This document shows, in pieces, positions 1-7,063 of a stretch of DNA of 9,719 bases (position 1 is the first letter of the stretch; every line of letters begins with the position of its first letter). The notes under the pieces were generated by a model. The model saw only the letters and a list, made by a program, of their open reading frames with translations, did not search any database and was not told where the DNA came from. The DNA is from an uncultured Panacagrimonas sp. (GTDB taxonomy: Bacteria; Pseudomonadota; Gammaproteobacteria; Nevskiales; Nevskiaceae): the NCBI GenBank assembly GCA_946481265.1, contig CAMLNE010000153.1, forward strand, positions 1-9,719, written 5' to 3'. Made by a program: the position numbers and the translations under genes.

Positions 1-68
1 GCAACGAGGAGATCGTGGTGGTGACAGGTTCGTTTCTGACCGTGGCGGCCGGGCTCGCGCATGGATGA
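1..68 (+). CDS. folC: FolC C-terminal end (dihydrofolate/folylpolyglutamate synthase), 5' truncated by window
   Basis: Only the last 22 codons are present, with the first complete codon at position 3. They read NEEIVVVTGSFLTVAAGLAHG and stop at TGA 66-68. The stretch VVVTGSFLTVA resembles the end of E. coli FolC (VLVCGSFHTVA), the closing strand of its C-terminal ligase domain. FolC adds glutamate to folates in the cytoplasm. The next gene encodes a single-pass SPOR protein, as with dedD after folC in E. coli, which supports the call. The stop overlaps the next start (ATGGATGA, 61-68), so the two genes are probably translated in a coupled way. The call rests on a short tail plus gene order. 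Confidence 0.75.
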   Translation, partial: NEEIVVVTGSFLTVAAGLAHG

Positions 69-753
69 AGTGCTGGTCCGGCGCCTGATCGGCGTCGTCA
101 CGCTGGCGGCCGCTGCCCTGCTGCTGAGCTGGCTGCTGCCGCGCCCCGGCCTGGACCGCTTGCGCGGCGTGGACGAGCGCGTGGTCACAATGGACCTGAC
201 GCGACCGGACTCGTTGCCGCAGGAAGCGATCGCCGACGAGCCGGAGCCGGACATCGCCGTCTCGTCGCCGCGACCCCGCGCCGCGGTCCGTGTGCCGGCA
301 GGACGGGATGCGGGAAGCGGCGATGCACAGCCGACGCCCGCACCGGTCATCGCACCGCCCCCGAAGGAGGAAGCGGAACCCGCACCCGCATCCGCGATCG
401 CGGCCGAACCGAAACCCCAGCCGGAGCCCAAGCCCGCTCCCAAGCCCGCGCCCGCTCCCGCTCCCAAGCCTGCTCCCGCGCCGAAACCGGCTCCCGCGCC
501 AAAACCCGCCCCGACTCCCTCCACCGGCAAGGTGATGGTCCAGGCGGGTGCCTATTCCCATCTGGACGCAGCCGAGGGTGTGCGCAAGCGCGCGTCCGCG
601 CTGGGGCTGAGCTGTTCGATCTCGCCCGCCGAGACCGCCCGGGGCACGCTGTACCGACTGCGCTGCGGGCCCTACGCGGACCGCGACAAGGCGGAGGGCG
701 CTGCCCGCACCCTGAAGGCCAAGGGCATTGCGGCCCAGGTGATCGGTGGCTGA
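61..753 (+). CDS. DedD-like SPOR domain protein, membrane-anchored, binds septal peptidoglycan
   Basis: This 230-residue protein has a short cytoplasmic N-terminus, one hydrophobic segment at about residues 9-26 (GVVTLAAAALLLSWLL) and a long disordered acidic and proline-rich linker. The linker includes a Pro-Lys-Pro-Ala run at about residues 117-153. A C-terminal SPOR domain spans about 156-230 (VQAGAY at 160-165, then YRLRCGPYADRDKAEGAARTLKAKG). SPOR domains bind glycan strands stripped of peptide stems, which accumulate at the division septum. A periplasmic role at the divisome is therefore likely but inferred. Size, layout and position after folC match E. coli DedD (about 220 residues). 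The ATG at 61 lies inside the folC stop region and has no clear Shine-Dalgarno sequence next to it, so translation probably depends on coupling to folC. The end overlaps the recJ start by 8 bases. Confidence 0.87.
   Translation: MDEVLVRRLIGVVTLAAAALLLSWLLPRPGLDRLRGVDERVVTMDLTRPDSLPQEAIADEPEPDIAVSSPRPRAAVRVPAGRDAGSGDAQPTPAPVIAPPPKEEAEPAPASAIAAEPKPQPEPKPAPKPAPAPAPKPAPAPKPAPAPKPAPTPSTGKVMVQAGAYSHLDAAEGVRKRASALGLSCSISPAETARGTLYRLRCGPYADRDKAEGAARTLKAKGIAAQVIGG
409..519 (+). repeat. Pro-Ala-Lys coding repeat in the SPOR protein linker
   Basis: Residues about 117-153 of the SPOR protein are built from short imperfect copies of PKPAPA/PAPKPA. The DNA is correspondingly repetitive, with recurring cccaagcc and gctcccgc words. 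In SPOR and TonB proteins such a run forms a stiff, extended linker that spans the periplasm. Low-complexity DNA of this kind can change length by slippage, so the repeat number may vary between strains. That last point is an inference. Confidence 0.8.
737..744 (+). promoter_or_regulatory. Extended ribosome binding site for recJ inside the SPOR gene
   Basis: AGGTGATC matches eight consecutive bases of the complement of the 16S rRNA 3' tail (TAAGGAGGTGATC). It ends one base before the GTG at 746, so the GG core sits six bases from the start codon, a normal distance. The bases also encode Gln-Val-Ile near the end of the SPOR protein. The site supports the GTG start chosen for recJ. Confidence 0.45.
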
Positions 754-2467
754 GGCCACGGCGCCGCAGCTGCGCCGTCGCGAGATTGCGCCGCACACGC
801 TGCCGTCTTCAGTGCATCCGGTGGTCGCCCGGGTGCTTGCCGCACGCGGACTCACCGAGGCCTCGCAGCTCGCGCTCGATCTGCGCGAACTGCTGCCGCC
901 GACCGGCCTGCTCGGCATCGAGGAGGCAACCACGCTGATGCTGTGGGCCATCCGCGAACGCAAGCGCATCGTCATCGCCGGCGACTACGACGCCGACGGG
1001 GCGACCGGCGTGGCGCTCGCGGTACTCGGCCTGCGCCGCCTGGGCGCCGTGCAGGTCGACTACGTCGTGCCCAACCGCCTGACCATGGGCTATGGCCTGT
1101 CGCCCGAGCTCGCGCGCGAGGCCGCGCGCGCGGGTGCCGAACTGCTGGTCACGGTAGACAACGGCATCGCCAGCGTCGCCGGCGTCGACACCGCGCGTGC
1201 GCTGGGCATGCGCGTGCTGGTCACCGACCACCATCTGCCCGGCACGCAGCTGCCCTGCGCCGATGCGCTGCTCAACCCCAACCAGTCGGGCTGCGGTTTT
1301 GCGTCCAAGCACCTGGCCGGTGTGGGCGTGATGTTCTACCTGCTGATGGCGCTGCGCGCGCGGCTGCGCGAGCAGGGCGCCTTCGCCACGCAGCCCGAGC
1401 CGAACCTGGCCGATCTGCTCGACCTGGTCGCGCTGGGCACGGTCGCCGACCTGGTGCGGCTGGACCGCAACAACCGCATTCTGGTCGCCGCCGGCCTGGC
1501 GCGGATCCGTGCCGGGCGCGCGCGACCCGGCCTGCGCGCCCTGCTCGAAGTGGCCGGCCGCAACGAGTCCGAGGCGACGGCAAGCGATCTGGGTTTCGTG
1601 CTCGGGCCGCGCATCAACGCGGCCGGGCGCCTCGACGACATCCGCATCGGCATCCGCTGCCTGCTCAGCGAGGCTGCGGAGGAGGCGCTGCCGCTGGCGC
1701 GCGAGCTGGATCGCATCAACCGCCTGCGCCGCGAGATGCAGACGCAGATGAACGAGACGGCGATCCAGCAGTGCATGGACGGGTCGCACGCGCAGCAGGC
1801 GCATGGCCTGAGCCTGTTCGATCCCGAATGGCACGAGGGCGTCGTCGGCCTGGTCGCCTCGCGCCTGCGCGAGCACGCCAATCGCCCGGTCTGCGCCTTT
1901 GCCCGCGCGCAGGAGCCGGGTGTGCTCAAGGGCTCGGCGCGCTCGGTGCCGGGCCTGCACCTGCGCGATGTCCTGGCCCAGGTCGATGCCACGCAGCCCG
2001 GCCTGATCCTGCGTTTCGGCGGCCATGCGATGGCGGCTGGCCTGAGCCTGGACGAATCCGGGCTTCCGCGATTTCGCGAAGCCTTCGACCGCATCTGCCG
2101 CGAGCGCCTGCTGCCCGAGCAGCTCGAACGCGTGCTGGAAACCGACGGTCCGCTGGCGGGCGACGAGCTGGTGGCGGCCACCGCGCAGGCGCTCGAGCAG
2201 GCCGGGCCCTGGGGCCAGGGCCTGCCCGAGCCCGTGTTCGAAGGCCTGTTCGAGGTGGCGGCCGCGCGCGCGGTGGGACGTGACCAGAGCCATGCGCGCT
2301 ATCGACTGCGCAGCGCCGACGGCATCGAACTGGTGGCGGTGGACTTCGGCGGCGCCGCGCGCCTGTGCACGCGGGGCCGCGTGCGCGTGGCCTATGCGCT
2401 GAGCCTCAACCGCTGGCAGGGCAGCCAGAACCTGGAGCTGCGCCTGAACCACCTCGAGCCCGCCTGA
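746..2467 (+). CDS. recJ: RecJ single-stranded-DNA-specific 5'-3' exonuclease
   Basis: RecJ degrades single-stranded DNA from the 5' end in RecF-pathway recombination, mismatch repair and base-excision repair in the cytoplasm. The protein has 573 residues (E. coli 577) and aligns along its full length. DHH-family motifs are intact: GDYDADGATG at about 79-88, VDNG at 137-140, TDHHLPG at 160-166 and GTVADLV at 231-237. These supply the metal-binding aspartates and histidines. GPRINAAGRLDD at about 287-298 and the DHHA1 motif GGHAMAAGLS at about 425-434 follow, with a C-terminal OB-like region after about 460. The start is GTG at 746: the N-terminal LRRREI...LP matches E. coli, and the first internal Met (about residue 65) is too far in. 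It overlaps the SPOR stop by 8 bases and probably shares its transcript. Confidence 0.98.
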   Translation: MAEATAPQLRRREIAPHTLPSSVHPVVARVLAARGLTEASQLALDLRELLPPTGLLGIEEATTLMLWAIRERKRIVIAGDYDADGATGVALAVLGLRRLGAVQVDYVVPNRLTMGYGLSPELAREAARAGAELLVTVDNGIASVAGVDTARALGMRVLVTDHHLPGTQLPCADALLNPNQSGCGFASKHLAGVGVMFYLLMALRARLREQGAFATQPEPNLADLLDLVALGTVADLVRLDRNNRILVAAGLARIRAGRARPGLRALLEVAGRNESEATASDLGFVLGPRINAAGRLDDIRIGIRCLLSEAAEEALPLARELDRINRLRREMQTQMNETAIQQCMDGSHAQQAHGLSLFDPEWHEGVVGLVASRLREHANRPVCAFARAQEPGVLKGSARSVPGLHLRDVLAQVDATQPGLILRFGGHAMAAGLSLDESGLPRFREAFDRICRERLLPEQLERVLETDGPLAGDELVAATAQALEQAGPWGQGLPEPVFEGLFEVAAARAVGRDQSHARYRLRSADGIELVAVDFGGAARLCTRGRVRVAYALSLNRWQGSQNLELRLNHLEPA

Positions 2468-2475
2468 TCGCGGGC
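2458..2475. terminator. Possible weak hairpin at the recJ 3' end (convergent junction)
   Basis: GCCCGC at 2458-2463 and GCGGGC at 2470-2475 form a perfect 6-bp inverted repeat with a 6-base loop containing the recJ stop codon. It lies at the junction with the convergent sensor gene, which ends at 2486, so a terminator for either strand would fit here. There is no T-run on either side, so it is not a canonical intrinsic terminator. In DNA this GC-rich, such a repeat can arise by chance. Confidence 0.2.
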
Positions 2476-2485
2476 GCGGAGCCGC

Positions 2486-5400
2486 TCAGATGCTCGCGGT
2501 GAACACCACCGGCGAGGGCCGCGCGACGGCCAGCCCCTGGAAGTAGTCGGCGCCGAGCTGGCGCCAGGCGTCGAGTGCCGCCTCGTCGCCGACCTCGACC
2601 ACCATCACGCGCCGCTGCAGCGTGCGCGCCAGGCGCACCAGCGAGTCCGCGATAGACTGGTCGATGGCGTCGCCGCCGACATCCACGAAGTGGCGCGCAT
2701 CGATGCGCATGAATTCAGCGGGCAGGCGGCGCAGCAGGTCCACCGAGGCCTGGCCGTGCGCCTGGAAGTGATCGGCCGCGACGCGGCAGCCCAGTGAGCG
2801 CATCGCCTCGCAGAAGGTCTGCGCCGCACCGGGGGCCTCCACCAGGACCGATTCGCGCAGCACGAAGCAGATGCGTTGCGCCGGCAGTTCGGGATGGGAC
2901 TGGAACAGCTGTGCGAGCAGCTCGAGCGTTGCACCCTCGCTGACCGTCTGCGCCGACAGCGGCAGGCAGCAGAAGGCGAGACGCTCCACGACGTCAGGGC
3001 TGCGGGCCAGGTGCTCGAAGGTCTGGCGCAGCGACCAGCGCTCGATGTCGGCCACCATGCCGATGCGTTGCGCGATCGGCAGGAAGGTGGCCGGCTGGGC
3101 CCAGAAGCCTTCCTCGTCCTCCAGCGCAAGCGAGACCTCGAACACCGCGCCTTCGCCGGCGAGCGGATTGGTGGGCTGGATCCACTGCGTGGTCAGGTGC
3201 AGCAGGCCCTCGTCCAGGCCGGCACGCATGCGCCGCACCCACAGCGACTCGTCGGCCGCAGTCTCGCGCCGGCTCATCGAGGCCTCGTGCACGCGCAGGG
3301 TGTTGCGCCCGGCCTGCTTGGCTGCGGTGCAGGCGTCGGCGGCCCGACGCATCAGCTCCATCGGATGCTCCTGGCTGCCATCGAAAAGCAGCAGGCCGAA
3401 ACTCGCGGTGATCGCAAGCTTGCGATCCGCCCACTGGAAATGGGTCCGGGCCAGGGTCTCGCAGGCCGACTGGCCGATGCGACGCGCGTCATCGGGCTCG
3501 CAGTTCTCCAGCACCATGGCGAACGAGTCGCCTCCCAGCCGGAAGACGTCGGCGGTCGGCGCAACTTCGACCAGGGTCTCGGCGACGAACACCAGCGCCT
3601 CGTCGCCGGCGCGCAGGCCCAGGGTCTCGTTGACCTGCCGCAGGTGGTCCACATCGCAGATCAGCAGCGCCTGGCCCTGACGCGACAGGCGTGCGCTTTC
3701 CAGCACCGAGCGCAGGCGGCGATCGCAGGCGGCGCGGGTGGGCAGGCCGGTGACCGGATCCACGCTGCGCCGGTCGATCACCAGCTTGGGCGTCGCCGCC
3801 GGCACCTCGCGGCTGCGGAACACCAGCACCGCGCCCAGGTTGCGCCCGCCCGGACCGCGCAGCGGCGAGCCGACCAGCTGCACCTCGCGTTCGGGGCGTC
3901 CTTCGACGTGCAGGAACAGGCCGTCGCCGTACTCGATGCGTCCGCTGGACGCCACCACGCTGGCCGCGATATCCGGCGCCGCGCCGCCCTGGTTGGCCAG
4001 GCGCAGATGCAGGACCTCGCTGCACGGACGGCCGCTCGCGGTACGCAGCAGGGCGCCGCTCATGCGTTCGGCCGGCCCGTTCATGTCCTCGATCAGGCCG
4101 CGCGCATCGACCACCACCACGGCATCGGAGGTCGAGGTGGTCACCGCATTGGCACGCTCGCGCAAGCGCAGGGACTGCTCGTCGGCGCGCGTGCGTTCGC
4201 CGGCCTCGATGACCAGCTGGCTCTGCTGCGACATCACGCGGTCCATCGCCTCGTGCAGCTGGCGCACACGTTCGTTGTACCAGTGGCCGATCACGCCGAA
4301 CTCGTTGCTCGCGCTGGCCTCGAGCTGCACGTGCAGGGACTCCTCGAGCGTGCGTGCGTCGGACAGCGTGCGCGCCATGCGCGCGAGGGGCCGCAGCACC
4401 AGCATGCGCAGCCCGGCGAAGATCAGCAGCAGGATGACCACCACCGCCCCGAGCACGACGATCAGCGTCTGCGTGAAGAAGTACTGTGCGCCGGCCACCC
4501 CCTCGCGCTCCGGCGTGACCCGGATCAGCTTCCAGTACGGCCTGGGCAGCTCGAACAGCGTCGCCGATGCATCCTGGCCAAGCAGCGCGTCGTCGCGGAT
4601 GCGCAGCTCCTGCACGCTGGCGCCGTCATCACGGCGGGCAGCGGCCGAGGCATTCCACAGCAGGGCGAGCGCCGATTCGGCCTCCTGGCGCGAGGCGTCA
4701 CGCGTGTCTTCGCGAAGACGCGAGATCAGCGCGGCGTCGTACAGCGGCGACTGCACTGCCTGCGACAGGAATCTTTCATCGCGCTGGTGCAGCTCGAGGG
4801 CGAGGGTGTTGAACGGCGGCATGCGCTGGGCAAGCTCGGCCATGTTGCGCGGACGATCGGATCCGAAGCGTTCGTTGGCCGGGCCGGTCGACGCGATCAG
4901 GCGGTTGTCGCGGTCCACCAGCAGGGCGTAGCCGGACTGTCCGGCGCTGGCATTGCGCAGCTGCTGGTCCAGGACTGCGGCATCCAGCAGGACGGTCACC
5001 GCGCCTGCGAAGCCCTTGATGCCGCGCAGGGGCAGGGTGCAGCCGACCACGCTGCGCCGGCTCAGGCTTCCGACGTGCAGCAGGGTCCAGTAGCAGTCGC
5101 CGGCGGCGGCGTAGCGCGCCGGCGTGTACCAGGGCTCTTCCCAGTACGCGATGCTGCGTGGATCGTTGTATTCGGTTCGCAGCTGCAGCGCACCGACGCC
5201 ATCGGCAAGCCAGAAGCGGCTATTGCGGGCGACGCCGGCCACCGGCTCGGGCCACCAGCCGACCCCGGCGACCAGCGGGCCCAGGCCGCTGCCATGGACC
5301 AGTGTTGGTACGCGAACCGACCAGGTGCGTGGATCACCCTGCGTCGACAGCTCCGCCAGCGTTGCCGCCAGGACACGCGCCTGCTCCAGTCGATTCTCGA

Positions 5401-5617
5401 TTTCGCGGACCAGGCGCAGGCCGCTTTCACGCTGGTAGCGCTGCGTGTCGCTGACGAGGTTGCTCTGCACCAGGATGCGGCCGACCTGCCAGGCGCCGAG
5501 GGCGAGCAGCAGGGTGACGCCTGCGAACAGCAGGGCCAGCTTGAACTGCAGCCCCTGGGCCCGGCGCAGCCGCGGGCCCTCCAGCGCAACCGGCACTTTG
5601 GGTGCGCTCGGACTCAT
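2486..5617 (-). CDS. Membrane Cache-HAMP-PAS-GGDEF-EAL protein with degenerate catalytic motifs (probable c-di-GMP receptor/sensor)
   Basis: The protein has 1043 residues. Domains in order: transmembrane helix at about 26-49; periplasmic region 50-380 resembling a Cache sensor (GYALLVDRDNRLIAST at 229-244); second helix about 383-406; HAMP about 407-460; PAS about 485-600; GGDEF about 615-775; EAL about 793-1040. The GGDEF domain keeps DPVTGLPTR, DVD (655-657) and N663, but the signature is GGDSF (695-699) and no RxxD inhibitory site is visible. In the EAL domain the EAL motif reads EVS (827-829). The metal-binding Asn is Pro885, the first Glu of the LEITE-type motif is Val919, the second Asp of DDFG is His950, and the Lys of LKID is Arg971. 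Phosphodiesterase activity is therefore unlikely and cyclase activity doubtful. A FimX- or LapD-like receptor role is an inference. The start is ATG 5617; the next internal Met is past residue 250. The SD is weak (AGGGG, 11 bases away). Confidence 0.93.
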   Translation of the reverse strand: MSPSAPKVPVALEGPRLRRAQGLQFKLALLFAGVTLLLALGAWQVGRILVQSNLVSDTQRYQRESGLRLVREIENRLEQARVLAATLAELSTQGDPRTWSVRVPTLVHGSGLGPLVAGVGWWPEPVAGVARNSRFWLADGVGALQLRTEYNDPRSIAYWEEPWYTPARYAAAGDCYWTLLHVGSLSRRSVVGCTLPLRGIKGFAGAVTVLLDAAVLDQQLRNASAGQSGYALLVDRDNRLIASTGPANERFGSDRPRNMAELAQRMPPFNTLALELHQRDERFLSQAVQSPLYDAALISRLREDTRDASRQEAESALALLWNASAAARRDDGASVQELRIRDDALLGQDASATLFELPRPYWKLIRVTPEREGVAGAQYFFTQTLIVVLGAVVVILLLIFAGLRMLVLRPLARMARTLSDARTLEESLHVQLEASASNEFGVIGHWYNERVRQLHEAMDRVMSQQSQLVIEAGERTRADEQSLRLRERANAVTTSTSDAVVVVDARGLIEDMNGPAERMSGALLRTASGRPCSEVLHLRLANQGGAAPDIAASVVASSGRIEYGDGLFLHVEGRPEREVQLVGSPLRGPGGRNLGAVLVFRSREVPAATPKLVIDRRSVDPVTGLPTRAACDRRLRSVLESARLSRQGQALLICDVDHLRQVNETLGLRAGDEALVFVAETLVEVAPTADVFRLGGDSFAMVLENCEPDDARRIGQSACETLARTHFQWADRKLAITASFGLLLFDGSQEHPMELMRRAADACTAAKQAGRNTLRVHEASMSRRETAADESLWVRRMRAGLDEGLLHLTTQWIQPTNPLAGEGAVFEVSLALEDEEGFWAQPATFLPIAQRIGMVADIERWSLRQTFEHLARSPDVVERLAFCCLPLSAQTVSEGATLELLAQLFQSHPELPAQRICFVLRESVLVEAPGAAQTFCEAMRSLGCRVAADHFQAHGQASVDLLRRLPAEFMRIDARHFVDVGGDAIDQSIADSLVRLARTLQRRVMVVEVGDEAALDAWRQLGADYFQGLAVARPSPVVFTASI

Positions 5618-5620
5618 CCC

Positions 5621-5650
5621 TGATCGGGCCCCTGGATCATGGCCCGATCA
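5621..5650. promoter_or_regulatory. Perfect 10-bp inverted repeat upstream of the sensor gene
   Basis: TGATCGGGCC (5621-5630) and GGCCCGATCA (5641-5650) are exact inverted copies separated by 10 bases. The repeat ends three bases before the ATG of the Cache-HAMP-PAS-GGDEF-EAL gene on the minus strand. In RNA read from the minus strand, the hairpin would bury part of the only plausible Shine-Dalgarno sequence (AGGGG). In DNA it has the symmetry of a dimeric repressor site. No T-run follows on either strand, so a simple terminator for sufS is less likely. The repeat is seen directly; its function is inferred. Confidence 0.55.
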
Positions 5651-5674
5651 TGTCACAAACCCCTTGTGCCGCAA
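5647..5674 (-). promoter_or_regulatory. Weak sigma70-like promoter candidate for the sensor gene
   Basis: On the minus strand, TTGCGG (5674-5669) and CATGAT (5652-5647) are separated by 16 bases. They match the -35 and -10 consensus at 3 of 6 and 4 of 6 positions. Transcription would begin near 5640, inside the 10-bp inverted repeat. A second small inverted repeat (CACAA 5654-5658, TTGTG 5664-5668) fills the spacer. Matches this weak occur often by chance. The support is mainly positional: the first gap after the SUF genes, ahead of a gene of unrelated function. Confidence 0.2.
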
Positions 5675-5685
5675 TCGCTTGCCGA

Positions 5686-6915
5686 TCAACCCAACAGCCG
5701 TTGCGCCTTGCGCAGCGCGGTGACCAGCTGATCGATGTCGTCGCGCCCGTTGTAGACCGCCAGCGAGGCGCGCGCGGTCGCCGGAATGCCGAAGCGCTCC
5801 ATCAGGGGCATGGTGCAGTGATGGCCGGTGCGCACCGCGACACCTTCCTGGTCGAGGATGCTGCCCAGGTCGTGCGCATGGGCGCCGTCCATGACGAAGG
5901 ACAGCACGCCGGTCTTGTGCCGGGCGGTGCCGATCAGCCGCAGGCCGGGAATGTCTGCCAGGCGCGGCGTGGCGTAGTCGAGCAGGTCCTGCTCATGGGC
6001 GTGGATCCGCTCCAGGCCGAGCGACTCGATCCATTCCAGGGCGGCGGCAAAGCCGATGGCCCCCGCGATGTCCGGCGTGCCCGCCTCGAACTTGTACGGC
6101 ACCTCGTTCCAGGTGCTGCCCTCAAAGGCGACGGTGCGGATCATGTCGCCGCCACCATGCCAGGGCGGCATGGCTTCCAGGTGCTCGCGTCGCGCGAACA
6201 GCACGCCGAAGCCGGTCGGGCCGAAGGCCTTGTGCGCCGACATCGCGTAGAAGTCGGCGCCGAGCGCCGCCAGGTCCTGCGCCTGATGGGCGATGGCCTG
6301 CGCGCCGTCGACCAGCACCGGAATACCGCGCGCATGCGCTTCGCGGATCATCTCGGCCACCGGATTGATGGTGCCCAGCGAGTTCGAGACCTGGGCGATG
6401 GCGACCAGCCGCGTGCGCGGTCCGAGCCGGGCGCGCCAGTCGTCCAGATCCAGTTCACCCTGGTCGGTGATGCGCGCCGCCACCGTCCTGGCGCCCACCA
6501 GCTGCCAGGGCACGATGTTCGAGTGGTGCTCCATGCCGCTGACCAGCACCTCGTCGCCCGGCTGCAGGCGCGGCTGCAGGAAGCAGCGTGCGACCAGGTT
6601 GATCCCCTCGGTGGTGCCACGCGTGAAGACGATCTCCTCGCGCGTCACCTTGAGGAACGCCGCGATGCGATCGCGCGCCGCCTCGTACTGGGTGGTCGCA
6701 CGCGCCGCCAGTTCGTGTACGGCGCGGTGCACGTTGCTGTTGGCGTGCCGGTAGTACGCGTCGAGCGCGTGCAGCACCGCCTCCGGCTTCTGCGTGGTCG
6801 CCGCGTTGTCGAGATAGGCCAGGCGCCTGCCGTGGATCTTCTCGGCCAGGATCGGGAACTGGGCGCGGATCGCGTCCAGGTCGAGAGGCGTCGCGGCTCG
6901 GGTCGGGTCGATCAT
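5686..6915 (-). CDS. sufS: SufS cysteine desulfurase
   Basis: SufS is a PLP enzyme that converts cysteine to alanine and holds the released sulfur as a persulfide for iron-sulfur cluster assembly. From the ATG at 6915 the protein has 409 residues (E. coli 406) and aligns throughout. Visible motifs are LDNAATTQKP at about 35-44, RGTTEGINLVA at 99-109, MEHHSNIVPW with His130 stacking on PLP, and VDGAQA with Asp203. SAHK gives the Schiff-base Lys229, and RTGHHCTMPL gives the active-site Cys367. An in-frame GTG at 6972 would add 19 basic residues. I prefer 6915 because homology begins just after it, although its Shine-Dalgarno is poor and the nearest candidate (AAGAGG) lies 12 bases away. It follows sufD after a 148-base gap. 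Its usual partner SufE is not encoded in the window. Confidence 0.96.
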   Translation of the reverse strand: MIDPTRAATPLDLDAIRAQFPILAEKIHGRRLAYLDNAATTQKPEAVLHALDAYYRHANSNVHRAVHELAARATTQYEAARDRIAAFLKVTREEIVFTRGTTEGINLVARCFLQPRLQPGDEVLVSGMEHHSNIVPWQLVGARTVAARITDQGELDLDDWRARLGPRTRLVAIAQVSNSLGTINPVAEMIREAHARGIPVLVDGAQAIAHQAQDLAALGADFYAMSAHKAFGPTGFGVLFARREHLEAMPPWHGGGDMIRTVAFEGSTWNEVPYKFEAGTPDIAGAIGFAAALEWIESLGLERIHAHEQDLLDYATPRLADIPGLRLIGTARHKTGVLSFVMDGAHAHDLGSILDQEGVAVRTGHHCTMPLMERFGIPATARASLAVYNGRDDIDQLVTALRKAQRLLG

Positions 6916-7063
6916 CGAAGGAAGAAACCTCTTGCCGCGGGCGTCACGGCGATATGCGGAGTGGAGGGGCACAGGCGCCCTGCTTCGCGGGTGTCCCGAA
7001 GCCGCCTGGCACTGCCTTCACGCCGTGCCATCCCGGCGGGCCCGTGGCGGGTCAGGACGGCGC
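6916..7063. other. sufD-sufS intergenic spacer, 148 bases
   Basis: This is the widest gap in the window; the other SUF junctions span 1 and 17 bases. It holds no convincing gene. It contains a 6-bp inverted repeat, TGGCAC (7007-7012) with GTGCCA (7025-7030), and a 5-bp pair, CTTCG (6983-6987) with CGAAG (6997-7001). Neither is followed by a T-run on the minus strand. The GTG at 6972 lies inside it and could extend SufS. I see no clear promoter. Confidence 0.5.

Noticed and set aside
2061..2083. Near-perfect hairpin inside recJ (GGCTTCCGCGA, two bases, TCGCGAAGCC, with one bulged C)
   Set aside because: It lies mid-gene and its codons fit RecJ (SGLPRFREAF). There is no T-run. Chance symmetry in GC-rich coding DNA is the simplest explanation.
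809..2452. Minus-strand 547-codon open frame opposite recJ
   Set aside because: recJ explains this DNA fully on the plus strand with all catalytic motifs; the antisense frame shows no domain.
2876..5623. Plus-strand 915-codon open frame opposite the sensor gene
   Set aside because: It is antisense to a gene with clear domains. Its translation is rich in His, Gln, Arg and Ala with no recognisable domain, typical of a stop-poor shadow in GC-rich DNA.
5621..5650. Intrinsic terminator for sufS
   Set aside because: The stem is strong, but no T-run follows in the minus-strand direction and the next start codon is three bases away, so a regulatory role fits better.
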